Assembly (NCBI GenBank): GCA_945867245.1
Contig: CAMBHQ010000041.1
Coordinates: 1 to 7,418, forward strand
Origin: an uncultured Porphyromonas sp.
GTDB taxonomy: Bacteria > Bacteroidota > Bacteroidia > Bacteroidales > Porphyromonadaceae
Length of the DNA: 7,418 nucleotides
Reading direction: 5' to 3'
Positions 1 to 6,877 of the stretch are shown here, in pieces. Each line of letters begins with the position of its first letter. Position 1 is the stretch's first letter. Below the pieces are notes generated by a model. That model was not told where the DNA came from. It was given only the letters and a program-made list of their open reading frames with translations, and searched no databases. A program made the translations under genes and the position numbers.

Positions 1-720
1 GTAGGCTATACGATTTACCAGTTGCGCAGTCATCCAGACAAGCGCACAGTGCAGGGTATAGATATCATCATGCACAATAAGCCTGGTCAGGAGCCCTTCA
101 TGGGTGAGGAAGATGTGCGTCAGGAGATGGGACGCCGTGGTCTCAACGTCAAGGGCCTATCGCTCGACTCTATAGACGTCGGGGCGATAGAGCGTAAACT
201 AAGGGAGAACCCTCTGTTTAGCGATGTCGAAGTGTATATGGCCATGGGGTCGGGACGTCTGAAAGTGGAGGTGCGGCAGAAAGATGCAGCCTTCAGGGTA
301 CAGACTACCGATGGACAAGACTTCTACGTGTCTACCGAGCGTGGCGTGGTCCCTCTTAACCCCAACTACTCGGTCTATGTGCCAGTCGTTACAGGGGAGG
401 TAAGCGAGCAGTTGGCCACGACGGTAATCTTCGACCTGCTACAGGTGCTACGGGATGATGACTATCTGCGTAACTATTTCGGGCAGATACACGTCGATAC
501 TAAAGGCGCTATTACACTTAGCCCACGACTGGGCAATACACCGGTGCTATTAGGCACCAATAGAGACTTCGCCACGATGCTGCATAAGTACAAGGTATTC
601 GTGCGTGAGGTCTTTCCTCGTACAGGTGATGATGCTTATGCCTACATCAAATTGGCTTACCAAGACCAAGTCGTGGCACGCCCACGTAATTGGGTACCAG
701 AGGTGGCAGAGACTGAATAG
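1..720 (+). CDS. ftsQ: Cell division protein FtsQ, 3' part (start outside window)
   Basis: FtsQ is a bitopic inner-membrane divisome protein whose periplasmic part links early division proteins to the septal peptidoglycan synthases. The frame is open from base 1, giving 239 residues before TAG. The TTG at 22 is in frame but is not the start, because the cytoplasmic tail and membrane helix must lie upstream. Residues about 19-93 look like the POTRA-type domain: a short strand (GIDI), then EEDVRQEM, then DSIDVGAIERKLRENPLF followed by a strand pair ending KVEVRQ. The FtsQ beta domain follows, with FYVSTERGVVPLNP and VPVVTGEV. This pattern is typical of the divergent Bacteroidota FtsQ. Position directly before ftsA and ftsZ supports the call strongly. 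The C-terminus (PRNWVPEVAETE) appears intact. Confidence 0.93.
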   Translation, partial: VGYTIYQLRSHPDKRTVQGIDIIMHNKPGQEPFMGEEDVRQEMGRRGLNVKGLSLDSIDVGAIERKLRENPLFSDVEVYMAMGSGRLKVEVRQKDAAFRVQTTDGQDFYVSTERGVVPLNPNYSVYVPVVTGEVSEQLATTVIFDLLQVLRDDDYLRNYFGQIHVDTKGAITLSPRLGNTPVLLGTNRDFATMLHKYKVFVREVFPRTGDDAYAYIKLAYQDQVVARPRNWVPEVAETE

Positions 721-780
721 ATGGAACACATATTAGGACTATACTTTAATACAAACAATCAACTCCTCAACGGGCAATGA
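721..780 (+). other. Possible 19-codon ORF bridging ftsQ and ftsA
   Basis: An ATG directly abuts the ftsQ TAG stop and stays in the ftsQ frame for 19 codons. It ends at TGA (778-780), which overlaps the ftsA start as ATGA. This could pass ribosomes from ftsQ to ftsA by translational coupling, or be chance: a 60-base open frame is expected often. The encoded peptide (starting MEHILGLYF) has no recognisable domain. There is no ribosome-binding evidence beyond the position. I see no convincing promoter in this gap. Confidence 0.2.
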
Positions 781-2279
781 ATGAGACAATATTTGCCGTT
801 ATAAACCTCGGTAGTAGCTATATCAGCGGGATGGTCGCCAGCCGTCTGCCTAACGGCCGTATCAATCCGATAGCTTCCTGCCAGGTCCCTAGCCAGGGGA
901 TTATCCACGGCTGTATCCACAATATCAATGACGTAGCTACCTGTGTAGATTACGTAGTAGACAGACTAAATCAGGACTGTACAAACAGCTACATCGCTAG
1001 AGTCTATGTAGGCCTAGACTGCCAGTCGATGCGTAGCCATACCTTCAAGGCACAGCTCACCTTCGGTGGCGAGGGTATTATACTCGACCAGAGCCATATC
1101 CAAGAGCTACAGCGTATGGCCCTAGGGAAGACCTATGCAGGGCAGAGTGTGCTACATATCACCGAGCCTCGCTACTATGTGGACGGCCGACTAGAGAGCA
1201 AGCCTAAGGGCGTACGCGCTACACATGTAGAGGCTTGCTATCAGATTATAACGGTTCGTCGCGAGATAGAGCGTAGCGTCTACGATGTCTTCGAGCAACG
1301 GCTAGGCCTCTCGGTCGTGGATATCCTGGTGGCACCCATAGCTGAGGCTAGCGTAGCCCTTACTAAGGGCGAGATGATGCAGGGCTGTGCTTATATCAAT
1401 ATCGGTGGGGGGACGACGAGTATCTCGGTCTATCACAACCGCTTGCTCTCGGCTCTATGCGTCTTGCCCCTCGGTGGAGGCAACGTAACGCGAGACCTAC
1501 AACACCTCAAACTGCTAGAGGCTGATGCCGAGCAGGTCAAATTGCGTCATGGCTCGATGAATCTAGAGATAAGCCAGCAGGACCAGATTACGGCGAACAA
1601 TATCAACGGAACAGGGCAGAGGAATTTCCTCAAGATAGATGTAAACCGCCTTATCCATGCTCGTATGAGCGAGCTAACGGCTAATATCTTTAGCTTGTTG
1701 CAAGAGCTAGCTCCGGAGGCGCCCATTCATACTCTGATCTTCGCTGGGGGTGCTACCCAGATGCGTGGTTATATGGATGAGTATCTGCCGAGCCTAGACC
1801 TGCCGGACGAAGGTTTCCGCCAGACCTCGGTACGCCACGAGCTAGTACACGAGAGCGTAGATACAGCCCAGTTCCTGAGTGCCTATCATACGGCAATAGG
1901 CCTTGTCTCTATGGCGACTGTCCACTGTATGGACACAGAGGTCGCAGCCCTGAATACGCTCCTCGACGAGGTAGATGGTCAGCAGACAGCGACGAGCTCT
2001 GCCACAGAGCCTACCGAGGCCCCCTCACTATCTACCACAGTAGCCCCACTACAGGAGGAAGAGACGCACAACTACGAGTGGGAGAAGCCCGAGGATGAGG
2101 AGAACGAATACGAAGAGGACGATGATACAGAGGGCGATGATACAGAGGACGATGACGACTACGAAGAGGAGGAAGAAGAGACAGTCAAGCCCAAGAAGGG
2201 CGTCGATGTTATGGGGCTCTTGAATCGAGGTCTAGCAGCCTTCGATGGCATCTTCGGGAGCAAGAAATCCAACGCTTAA
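777..2279 (+). CDS. ftsA: Cell division protein FtsA, actin-like FtsZ membrane anchor
   Basis: FtsA is an actin-fold protein that tethers FtsZ filaments to the inner membrane and recruits later divisome proteins. The 500-residue product has the phosphate-1 motif at about 6-20 (AVINLGSSYISG), the FtsA-specific 1C region after it, a KLRHG motif at 255-259, phosphate-2 at 205-219 (AYINIGGGTTSISVY) and the adenosine motif at 318-331 (IFAGGATQMRG). Residues about 400-470 form a disordered linker, with 29 of residues 427-468 acidic. It is followed by a basic patch (KPKK) and a C-terminal amphipathic helix (about 477-494, GLLNRGLAAFDGIFG) typical of the FtsA membrane-targeting sequence. Odd: the acidic residue of both phosphate loops is Asn (N10, N208), and the usual Asp after the second loop is Ser215. 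The long linker makes it longer than E. coli FtsA (about 420). The start fits family N-termini. Confidence 0.96.
   Translation: MNETIFAVINLGSSYISGMVASRLPNGRINPIASCQVPSQGIIHGCIHNINDVATCVDYVVDRLNQDCTNSYIARVYVGLDCQSMRSHTFKAQLTFGGEGIILDQSHIQELQRMALGKTYAGQSVLHITEPRYYVDGRLESKPKGVRATHVEACYQIITVRREIERSVYDVFEQRLGLSVVDILVAPIAEASVALTKGEMMQGCAYINIGGGTTSISVYHNRLLSALCVLPLGGGNVTRDLQHLKLLEADAEQVKLRHGSMNLEISQQDQITANNINGTGQRNFLKIDVNRLIHARMSELTANIFSLLQELAPEAPIHTLIFAGGATQMRGYMDEYLPSLDLPDEGFRQTSVRHELVHESVDTAQFLSAYHTAIGLVSMATVHCMDTEVAALNTLLDEVDGQQTATSSATEPTEAPSLSTTVAPLQEEETHNYEWEKPEDEENEYEEDDDTEGDDTEDDDDYEEEEEETVKPKKGVDVMGLLNRGLAAFDGIFGSKKSNA
2119..2163 (+). repeat. Short 15-nt tandem repeat in the ftsA acidic linker
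   Basis: Two adjacent 15-base units, 2119-2133 and 2134-2148, differ at one base (unit: R-CGATGATACAGAGG). They are followed by a degenerate third copy (2149-2163, beginning ACGATGACGA). The unit is five codons long, so copy-number change would keep the frame and only lengthen or shorten the Asp/Glu-rich linker of FtsA. Confidence 0.7.
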
Positions 2280-2310
2280 TAAGGTGGTCATGATGTACTG
2301 CTAATACAGC

Positions 2311-2320
2311 TAAGGCAATG
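2311..2320 (+). promoter_or_regulatory. ftsZ start context TAAGG-NN-ATG
   Basis: A purine-rich TAAGG lies only two bases before the ftsZ ATG, much closer than a classical Shine-Dalgarno spacing. The same arrangement precedes pheS and htrA. It supports the chosen ATG. Its role as a true ribosome contact is uncertain, since Bacteroidota are known to depend little on Shine-Dalgarno pairing. Confidence 0.4.
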
Positions 2321-3721
2321 AATACAATCGAAACAAACAACATAGACTCTTTGCGTGGTAAGACCGAGTTCGTGGGACTCACGGGCGGAGAAATGAGCGA
2401 CCTTATTAAGGTAGTAGGTGTCGGCGGTGGTGGCGGTAACGCTGTAACGACGATGTTCAACTCACAGCAGGTCAAGGGCGTTACCTTCCTGCTCTGTAAT
2501 ACGGATGCACAGGTCCTCGCTGGTAGTAACATACCCGAGGCGAACAAGCTACTCCTAGGGCCCAATACATCCAAAGGTCTCGGTGCAGGCAACAAGCCTA
2601 ATGTAGCACGTGAGGCCGCCGAGGAGAGTGCCGAGCAAATCCGCCAGCAGCTTACGGGCGACTCTACCCGCATGGTCTTCATCACCTCTGGTATGGGTGG
2701 TGGTACTGGTACGGGGGCTGCCCCTGTCATCGGTCGTATAGCCCAAGAGGAGGGCTTGCTGACCGTAGGGATTGTTACGATACCATTCCTATGGGAGGGC
2801 GAGGAGAAGATATTCCGTGCTCTAGAGGGCGTAAACGAACTGCGTAAGCACGTAGATGCCCTGCTCGTTATCAACAACGAGCGCTTGCTCGATGTCTATA
2901 AGGGCCTTACCCTCAGTACGGCTTTTGCCTATGCCGATGCTACGCTGAGCTCGGCGGCGCAGGGCATATCCGACCTAGTGTACTTCTGTGGTCGTATCAA
3001 CCTCGACTTCGCTGACGTGCGCACTGTCCTCAAGGATAGCGGCGTGGCCATCATCAGTTCGGGTAAGGCTAGCGGAGAGCTACGAGCCGAGAAGGCCTTC
3101 AAGGAGGCCCTCAACTCACCCTTGCTGAACAATAATAACGTCACCAAGGCGACGCGCATCATGGTGGCTATCTTCTCGCCCGAACAGGAAGAGTTTGGCA
3201 TCGATGAGATGGCCTACGTCAAGCGCTTTACCTCGCAACTGGAGAACCGTTACGAGAGTAAGTTTGGCTACTACATCGACAATAAGCTCGAGCCAGGCGA
3301 GATACGTATAACGATCCTAGCAGCGGGTTTCGACTACGAGACTACGGAGCGCAGTATCCGTGGTGTCAGTGCCCCAGAGACGCAGCAGGAGCGAGAGCGT
3401 GCTGTGCGTGATAAAGAGCTATCGGCACAGGCCGAGCAATTCTATGGCAAAGGCAGTCTTAATGGTGCTAACCGCCACTTCCGCCGTCCGCTATTGCTTA
3501 GTCTATCGGAGCTAGACAACGAGGAACTCATCCTCATAGCCGAGGAATCTACGGCCCTAGACCGCGACCTACGCCGTGTAGAGGGTATCCGTAGTCGCCA
3601 CAAGACCGAGCGTATCCCCTCCGCTCCTGAGGTAGTGCCCATGGTAGAAGCGCCTGCGTCTGCTGCGCCTACTGCATCTGACGAGCAGGACGATAGGGGC
3701 GAGGTAATCCTATTCCAATAG
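2318..3721 (+). CDS. ftsZ: Cell division protein FtsZ, tubulin-like GTPase
   Basis: FtsZ polymerises with GTP into the cytoplasmic ring that directs division. The 467-residue product has a short N-terminal extension, then VVGVGGGGGNAV (32-43), CNTDAQVL (60-67), the tubulin signature GGGTGTGAAP (127-136), VINNERLL (184-191), and the T7 synergy loop INLDFADV (227-234) with the catalytic acids D230 and D233. The C-terminal domain ends near AAGFDYE (335-341). A variable linker follows (about 350-385), then a leucine/acid-rich segment (389-420, including LSLSELDNEELILIAEES), a Pro/Ala-rich stretch and the terminal GEVILFQ. All GTPase residues look intact. The E. coli-type C-terminal peptide (IPAFLR-like) is not recognisable. 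It lies 38 bases after ftsA and only 6 before rmlA. The product is longer than E. coli FtsZ (383) because of the tail. Confidence 0.98.
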   Translation: MNTIETNNIDSLRGKTEFVGLTGGEMSDLIKVVGVGGGGGNAVTTMFNSQQVKGVTFLLCNTDAQVLAGSNIPEANKLLLGPNTSKGLGAGNKPNVAREAAEESAEQIRQQLTGDSTRMVFITSGMGGGTGTGAAPVIGRIAQEEGLLTVGIVTIPFLWEGEEKIFRALEGVNELRKHVDALLVINNERLLDVYKGLTLSTAFAYADATLSSAAQGISDLVYFCGRINLDFADVRTVLKDSGVAIISSGKASGELRAEKAFKEALNSPLLNNNNVTKATRIMVAIFSPEQEEFGIDEMAYVKRFTSQLENRYESKFGYYIDNKLEPGEIRITILAAGFDYETTERSIRGVSAPETQQERERAVRDKELSAQAEQFYGKGSLNGANRHFRRPLLLSLSELDNEELILIAEESTALDRDLRRVEGIRSRHKTERIPSAPEVVPMVEAPASAAPTASDEQDDRGEVILFQ

Positions 3722-3727
3722 CATTAT

Positions 3728-4600
3728 ATGCGTGGCATTATATTAGCCGGTGGTTCGGGAACACGTTTGTACCCCATCACCAAGGGCGTAAGCAAGCAGT
3801 TGCTCCCCATCTATGACAAGCCTATGATCTACTATCCTCTGTCTACGCTGATGCTAGCGGGGAGTAGGGAGATACTCATTATATCTACGCCTCAGGACCT
3901 ACCGCACTTCGAGCGCTTGCTCGGTGATGGGCAGGACTTAGGGCTTAGCCTAAGCTATGCCGAGCAGCCGAGTCCCGATGGCCTAGCGCAGGCCTTTATC
4001 ATCGGTCGCGACTTCATCGGGGACGAGAGCGTCTGCATGGTGCTCGGGGACAACATCTTCTATGGCATGGGCTTCAGCGGGATGCTACAGCGGAGCGTCG
4101 AGCGTGCCGAGGCCGAGGGCCGAGCCACTATATTTGGCTATCGTGTGCCAGACCCCGAGCGCTATGGCGTCGCAGAGACGAATGCCGAGGGCGAGGTTAT
4201 TAGCCTCGAGGAGAAACCAACCCAGCCCAAGAGCGACAATGCTGTAGTAGGTCTGTATTTCTACCCCAATGATGTCGTGGATTTGGTTACCGAGGTGCGC
4301 CCCTCTGCCCGTGGCGAGCTCGAGATTACGACCCTCAACGAGATGTACATGCAGCGTGCTCGGCTCTCACTGGAGCAGTTGGGCCGAGGCTTTGCGTGGC
4401 TCGATACTGGTACGCATGATAGTCTGGCGCAGGCCTCTACCTATGTGGAGGTCGTAGAGAAGCGACAGGGGCTCAAGGTTGCTTGCCTCGAGGAGATAGC
4501 CTTCGCCAAGGGCTGGATTAGCGCCGAGGACATACGTCGCATAGCACAGCCTATGGCCAAGAACCAATATGGGCAATACCTACTATCACTCATCAAGTAA
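3728..4600 (+). CDS. rfbA: Glucose-1-phosphate thymidylyltransferase (RmlA)
   Basis: RmlA joins dTTP and glucose-1-phosphate to give dTDP-glucose and pyrophosphate, the first step to dTDP-L-rhamnose and other dTDP-6-deoxy sugars. The product acts in the cytoplasm and is 290 residues long, the usual family length. Visible motifs are the nucleotide-binding GGSGTR (8-13) with [12 protein letters not shown] (22-33), the metal-binding GDN with D108, EEKP (161-164), GELEIT (196-201) and [10 protein letters not shown] (224-233), whose D226 corresponds to the second metal ligand. All key residues are present. Six bases separate it from the ftsZ stop and one from rmlB, so it is probably cotranscribed with both. 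There is no strong Shine-Dalgarno sequence. The alternative symbol is rmlA. Placement next to ftsZ is unusual. Confidence 0.97.
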   Translation: MRGIILAGGSGTRLYPITKGVSKQLLPIYDKPMIYYPLSTLMLAGSREILIISTPQDLPHFERLLGDGQDLGLSLSYAEQPSPDGLAQAFIIGRDFIGDESVCMVLGDNIFYGMGFSGMLQRSVERAEAEGRATIFGYRVPDPERYGVAETNAEGEVISLEEKPTQPKSDNAVVGLYFYPNDVVDLVTEVRPSARGELEITTLNEMYMQRARLSLEQLGRGFAWLDTGTHDSLAQASTYVEVVEKRQGLKVACLEEIAFAKGWISAEDIRRIAQPMAKNQYGQYLLSLIK

Positions 4601-4601
4601 T

Positions 4602-5657
4602 ATGCACAGCTTACTAATTACAGGCGGAGCGGGCTTTATCGGCAGCAACCTCCTGCACTATATGCTCGCTAAGTATCCCGAGTATCAGATTGTAACTCTG
4701 GATGCGCTTACCTATGCCGGTAACCTAGGGAATATACAGAGCTTGCTAGAGCAGCCCAATCATCACTTCGTGCGAGGGAGTATATGCGATGCCCAGCTAC
4801 TCGATGAACTTTTCGAACGCTACCAATTCGATGGTGTCCTGCATTTGGCGGCCGAGAGCCACGTAGACCGCTCTATCCACAACCCGTTAGCCTTCGCAGA
4901 GACCAATGTAATGGGGACGCTGACGCTCCTCAATGCTGCACGCCGAGCTTGGCAAGGAGCGATGCAGGGGAAGCGCTTCTACCACATCTCTACCGATGAG
5001 GTATATGGCTCACTCGAGCTCGATGGAGGCTTCTTCACCGAGGATACTAAGTACGACCCTCGCTCGCCCTATTCGGCTAGCAAGGCCGCCTCGGACCACT
5101 TCGTTCGGGCTTATCACCATACTTACGGCCTGCCGATAGTAATCTCCAACTGCTCCAACAACTATGGGCCGTATCAGTTCCCCGAGAAGCTGATACCGCT
5201 CTTCATCAACAACATTGTTCTCGGCAAGCCACTGCCCGTCTATGGCAAGGGCGAAAACATACGCGACTGGCTCTATGTAGAGGACCACTGCCGTGCCATA
5301 GACCTCATCTACCACGAGGGTAAGGTAGGCGAGACCTACAACATAGGGGGCTGGAATGAGTGGCGCAACATAGACCTCATCCGTCTGCTTATCAAGACGG
5401 TGGATGCGGCCTTAGGACGCCCCGAGAGTCACTCAGAGGGACTCATCACTTACGTTACCGATAGGGCGGGGCACGACCTCCGCTATGCCATCGATAGCAC
5501 GAAGCTGGCAGAGGAGCTAGGCTGGCGCCCGAGCCTGCAGTTCGAGGAGGGCTTAGCCCGTACTGTACGCTGGTATCTAGAGCATCAGGACTGGATGCAG
5601 GAGCTTACCAGTGGCGACTATCAGAGATATTACCAAGAGATGTATCATGGACGCTAA
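4602..5657 (+). CDS. rfbB: dTDP-glucose 4,6-dehydratase (RmlB)
   Basis: RmlB converts dTDP-glucose to dTDP-4-keto-6-deoxyglucose using tightly bound NAD+, the step after RmlA. It is an extended short-chain dehydrogenase. The 351-residue product starts with the Rossmann motif TGGAGFIG (7-14), then LAAESHVDRS (82-91), the catalytic STDEVYG (130-136, T131/D132/E133), the YSASK pair (Y157, K161) and NNYGPYQFPEKLIP (186-199), all family hallmarks. The frame is open from an ATG at 4569, but that start would overlap rmlA and add 11 unrelated residues ([11 protein letters not shown]). The ATG at 4602, one base after the rmlA stop, puts the Rossmann strand at residue 3 as in the family. No rmlC or rmlD follows here, so the final sugar is not determined by this window. 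Confidence 0.97.
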   Translation: MHSLLITGGAGFIGSNLLHYMLAKYPEYQIVTLDALTYAGNLGNIQSLLEQPNHHFVRGSICDAQLLDELFERYQFDGVLHLAAESHVDRSIHNPLAFAETNVMGTLTLLNAARRAWQGAMQGKRFYHISTDEVYGSLELDGGFFTEDTKYDPRSPYSASKAASDHFVRAYHHTYGLPIVISNCSNNYGPYQFPEKLIPLFINNIVLGKPLPVYGKGENIRDWLYVEDHCRAIDLIYHEGKVGETYNIGGWNEWRNIDLIRLLIKTVDAALGRPESHSEGLITYVTDRAGHDLRYAIDSTKLAEELGWRPSLQFEEGLARTVRWYLEHQDWMQELTSGDYQRYYQEMYHGR

Positions 5658-5692
5658 GCCCCAGAGCCTAGGCGACCATTAGCACAAGTATA

Positions 5693-5702
5693 TAAGGAAA
5701 TG
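5693..5702 (+). promoter_or_regulatory. pheS start context TAAGG-NN-ATG
   Basis: TAAGG ends two bases before the pheS ATG, as at ftsZ and htrA. It supports this start. The 42-base gap after rmlB contains no clear terminator or Bacteroidota promoter (TTTG/TAnnTTTG), so cotranscription with rmlB remains possible. Confidence 0.4.
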
Positions 5703-6722
5703 CAAAACAGAATAGCACAACTACTAGAGGAAATCAAGGGCCTGAAGGCTGCGAGTCTACAGGAGGTCGAAGACCTGCGTATCAAGTATATAAGCAAGAA
5801 AGGCGAGGTCTCTCGCCTGGTCGAGGAGTTTAGGAGCGTACCTGCCGAAGAGAAGCGCGTTGTAGGAGCCCTGCTCAACGAGCTCAAGACCGTTGCCCTA
5901 GACCACATCAACGCCCTGCGTGCCAGCCTAGAGAGCGGGAGCAAGGGCGAGGAGGCTGCCATTGACTGGGGTCGCAGCTCGTACCCTGTTATGCTCGGTA
6001 CACGCCACCCGCTGACGCTCGTACAGCAGGAGGTGTGTAGCATCTTTGCTCGCCTAGGCTTTGCCATTGCCGAGGGACCCGAGATCGAGGATGACTGGCA
6101 CGTATTCTCGTCTCTGAACTTCGCCGATGACCATCCTGCCCGAGATATGCAGGATACGTTCTTCGTCGGTAATGTCGCCGGCAGTCTACTGCGTACCCAC
6201 ACCTCTAGCGTACAGAGTAGGGTGATGAACAGCTCACAGCCCCCGATACGTATCATCTGCCCAGGTCGTGTGTACCGCAATGAGGCGATCTCGTATCGTG
6301 CGCATTGCTTCTTCCACCAGATGGAGGCTCTATATGTCGATGAGAACGTATCCTTCGCTGACCTCAAGCAGGTACTGCTCTACTTCGCTCAGGAGCTATT
6401 CGGACCCGAGACGAAGATACGTCTACGCCCCTCTTATTTCCCTTTCACCGAGCCTAGTGCCGAGATGGATATTTCGTGTAATATCTGTGGGGGTGAGGGC
6501 TGTGCCTTCTGTAAGCATACGGGCTGGGTGGAGATCCTAGGCTATGGCATGGTAGACCCTAATGTGCTGGAGAACTGTGGTATCGACAGCAAGAAGTATA
6601 GTGGCTATGCCCTCGGTATGGGGATAGAGCGTATTACCAACCTGAAGTACAGGGTCAAGGACTTGCGCTACTTCTCGGAGAACGACCAGCGCTTCCTAGA
6701 GCAGTTCCAAGGAGCGCACTAG
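5700..6722 (+). CDS. pheS: Phenylalanine--tRNA ligase alpha subunit
   Basis: PheS is the catalytic subunit of the (alpha beta)2 class II enzyme that charges tRNA-Phe with phenylalanine in the cytoplasm. PheT is not in this window. The 340-residue product has an N-terminal coiled-coil arm that contacts tRNA (about 1-90). The catalytic core carries HPL (103-105), GPEIEDDWHVFSSLN (126-140), ARDMQDTFF (147-155), motif 2 around GRVYRNEAISYRAHCFFHQME (189-209), FPFTEPSAEMD (247-257) and motif 3 GMGIERI (306-312). A C-x2-C-x4-C-x2-C cluster at 260-271 (CNICGGEGCAFC) resembles a small zinc-binding insert and is, to my knowledge, usual in Bacteroidota PheS. The length is normal and no key motif is lost. 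It ends 32 bases before a terminator-like hairpin. Confidence 0.97.
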   Translation: MQNRIAQLLEEIKGLKAASLQEVEDLRIKYISKKGEVSRLVEEFRSVPAEEKRVVGALLNELKTVALDHINALRASLESGSKGEEAAIDWGRSSYPVMLGTRHPLTLVQQEVCSIFARLGFAIAEGPEIEDDWHVFSSLNFADDHPARDMQDTFFVGNVAGSLLRTHTSSVQSRVMNSSQPPIRIICPGRVYRNEAISYRAHCFFHQMEALYVDENVSFADLKQVLLYFAQELFGPETKIRLRPSYFPFTEPSAEMDISCNICGGEGCAFCKHTGWVEILGYGMVDPNVLENCGIDSKKYSGYALGMGIERITNLKYRVKDLRYFSENDQRFLEQFQGAH

Positions 6723-6754
6723 AGGGGCGTCTAAACATACAAGTATCCCAAGCG

Positions 6755-6793
6755 AGCGGAGCGAAGGTGTTTCGATGCCTTCGCTCCGCTTTT
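6755..6793 (+). terminator. Rho-independent-type terminator after pheS
   Basis: A perfect 13-bp inverted repeat (6755-6767 AGCGGAGCGAAGG with 6778-6790) has a 10-base loop. It is followed by a T run that is short (TTTT at 6790-6793), so termination may be incomplete. It lies between pheS and htrA, facing +, and probably ends the ftsQ-to-pheS transcript. Confidence 0.75.
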
Positions 6794-6812
6794 CGTTGCA
6801 TCTGTACTACGA

Positions 6813-6843
6813 TAGAGTCCGATTAATAATAATATCGACTCTA
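6813..6843. promoter_or_regulatory. Imperfect inverted repeat in the htrA upstream region
   Basis: TAGAGTC-(C)-GAT (6813-6823) pairs with ATC-GACTCTA (6834-6843), with one bulged C and an AT-only 10-base loop (TAATAATAAT). It sits 41 bases before the htrA ATG, in the AT-rich part of the 162-base pheS-htrA gap. It could be an operator, a leader hairpin or chance. It has no T run, so it is not an obvious terminator. I see no confident Bacteroidota promoter: TACCTTCG at 6842-6849 is one base off TAnnTTTG but lacks a clear -33 TTTG. Confidence 0.35.
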
Positions 6844-6877
6844 CCTTCGTTATCATATCAAACCTCATTAAATAGAT

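Noticed and set aside
22..24. TTG as the start of ftsQ
   Set aside because: The frame is open to base 1, and FtsQ needs a cytoplasmic tail and membrane helix that lie before the window.
2209..2877. 222-codon open frame on the - strand opposite the ftsA end and ftsZ start
   Set aside because: It lies antisense to well-defined FtsZ motifs, its translation is Ser/Arg/Pro-rich low-complexity with no domain, and it follows from the codon bias of the + strand genes.
4569..4601. Upstream ATG for rmlB giving an 11-residue longer protein
   Set aside because: It overlaps the rmlA end, and the added residues do not belong to the family. The ATG at 4602 puts the Rossmann strand at the usual N-terminal position.
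5658..5699. Promoter for pheS in the gap after rmlB
   Set aside because: No TTTG/TAnnTTTG pair of the Bacteroidota type was visible in the 42 bases.
5654..6367. 237-codon open frame on the - strand opposite pheS
   Set aside because: Fully shadowed by conserved PheS motifs. The Ser/Arg-rich translation has no recognisable family and no start signal.
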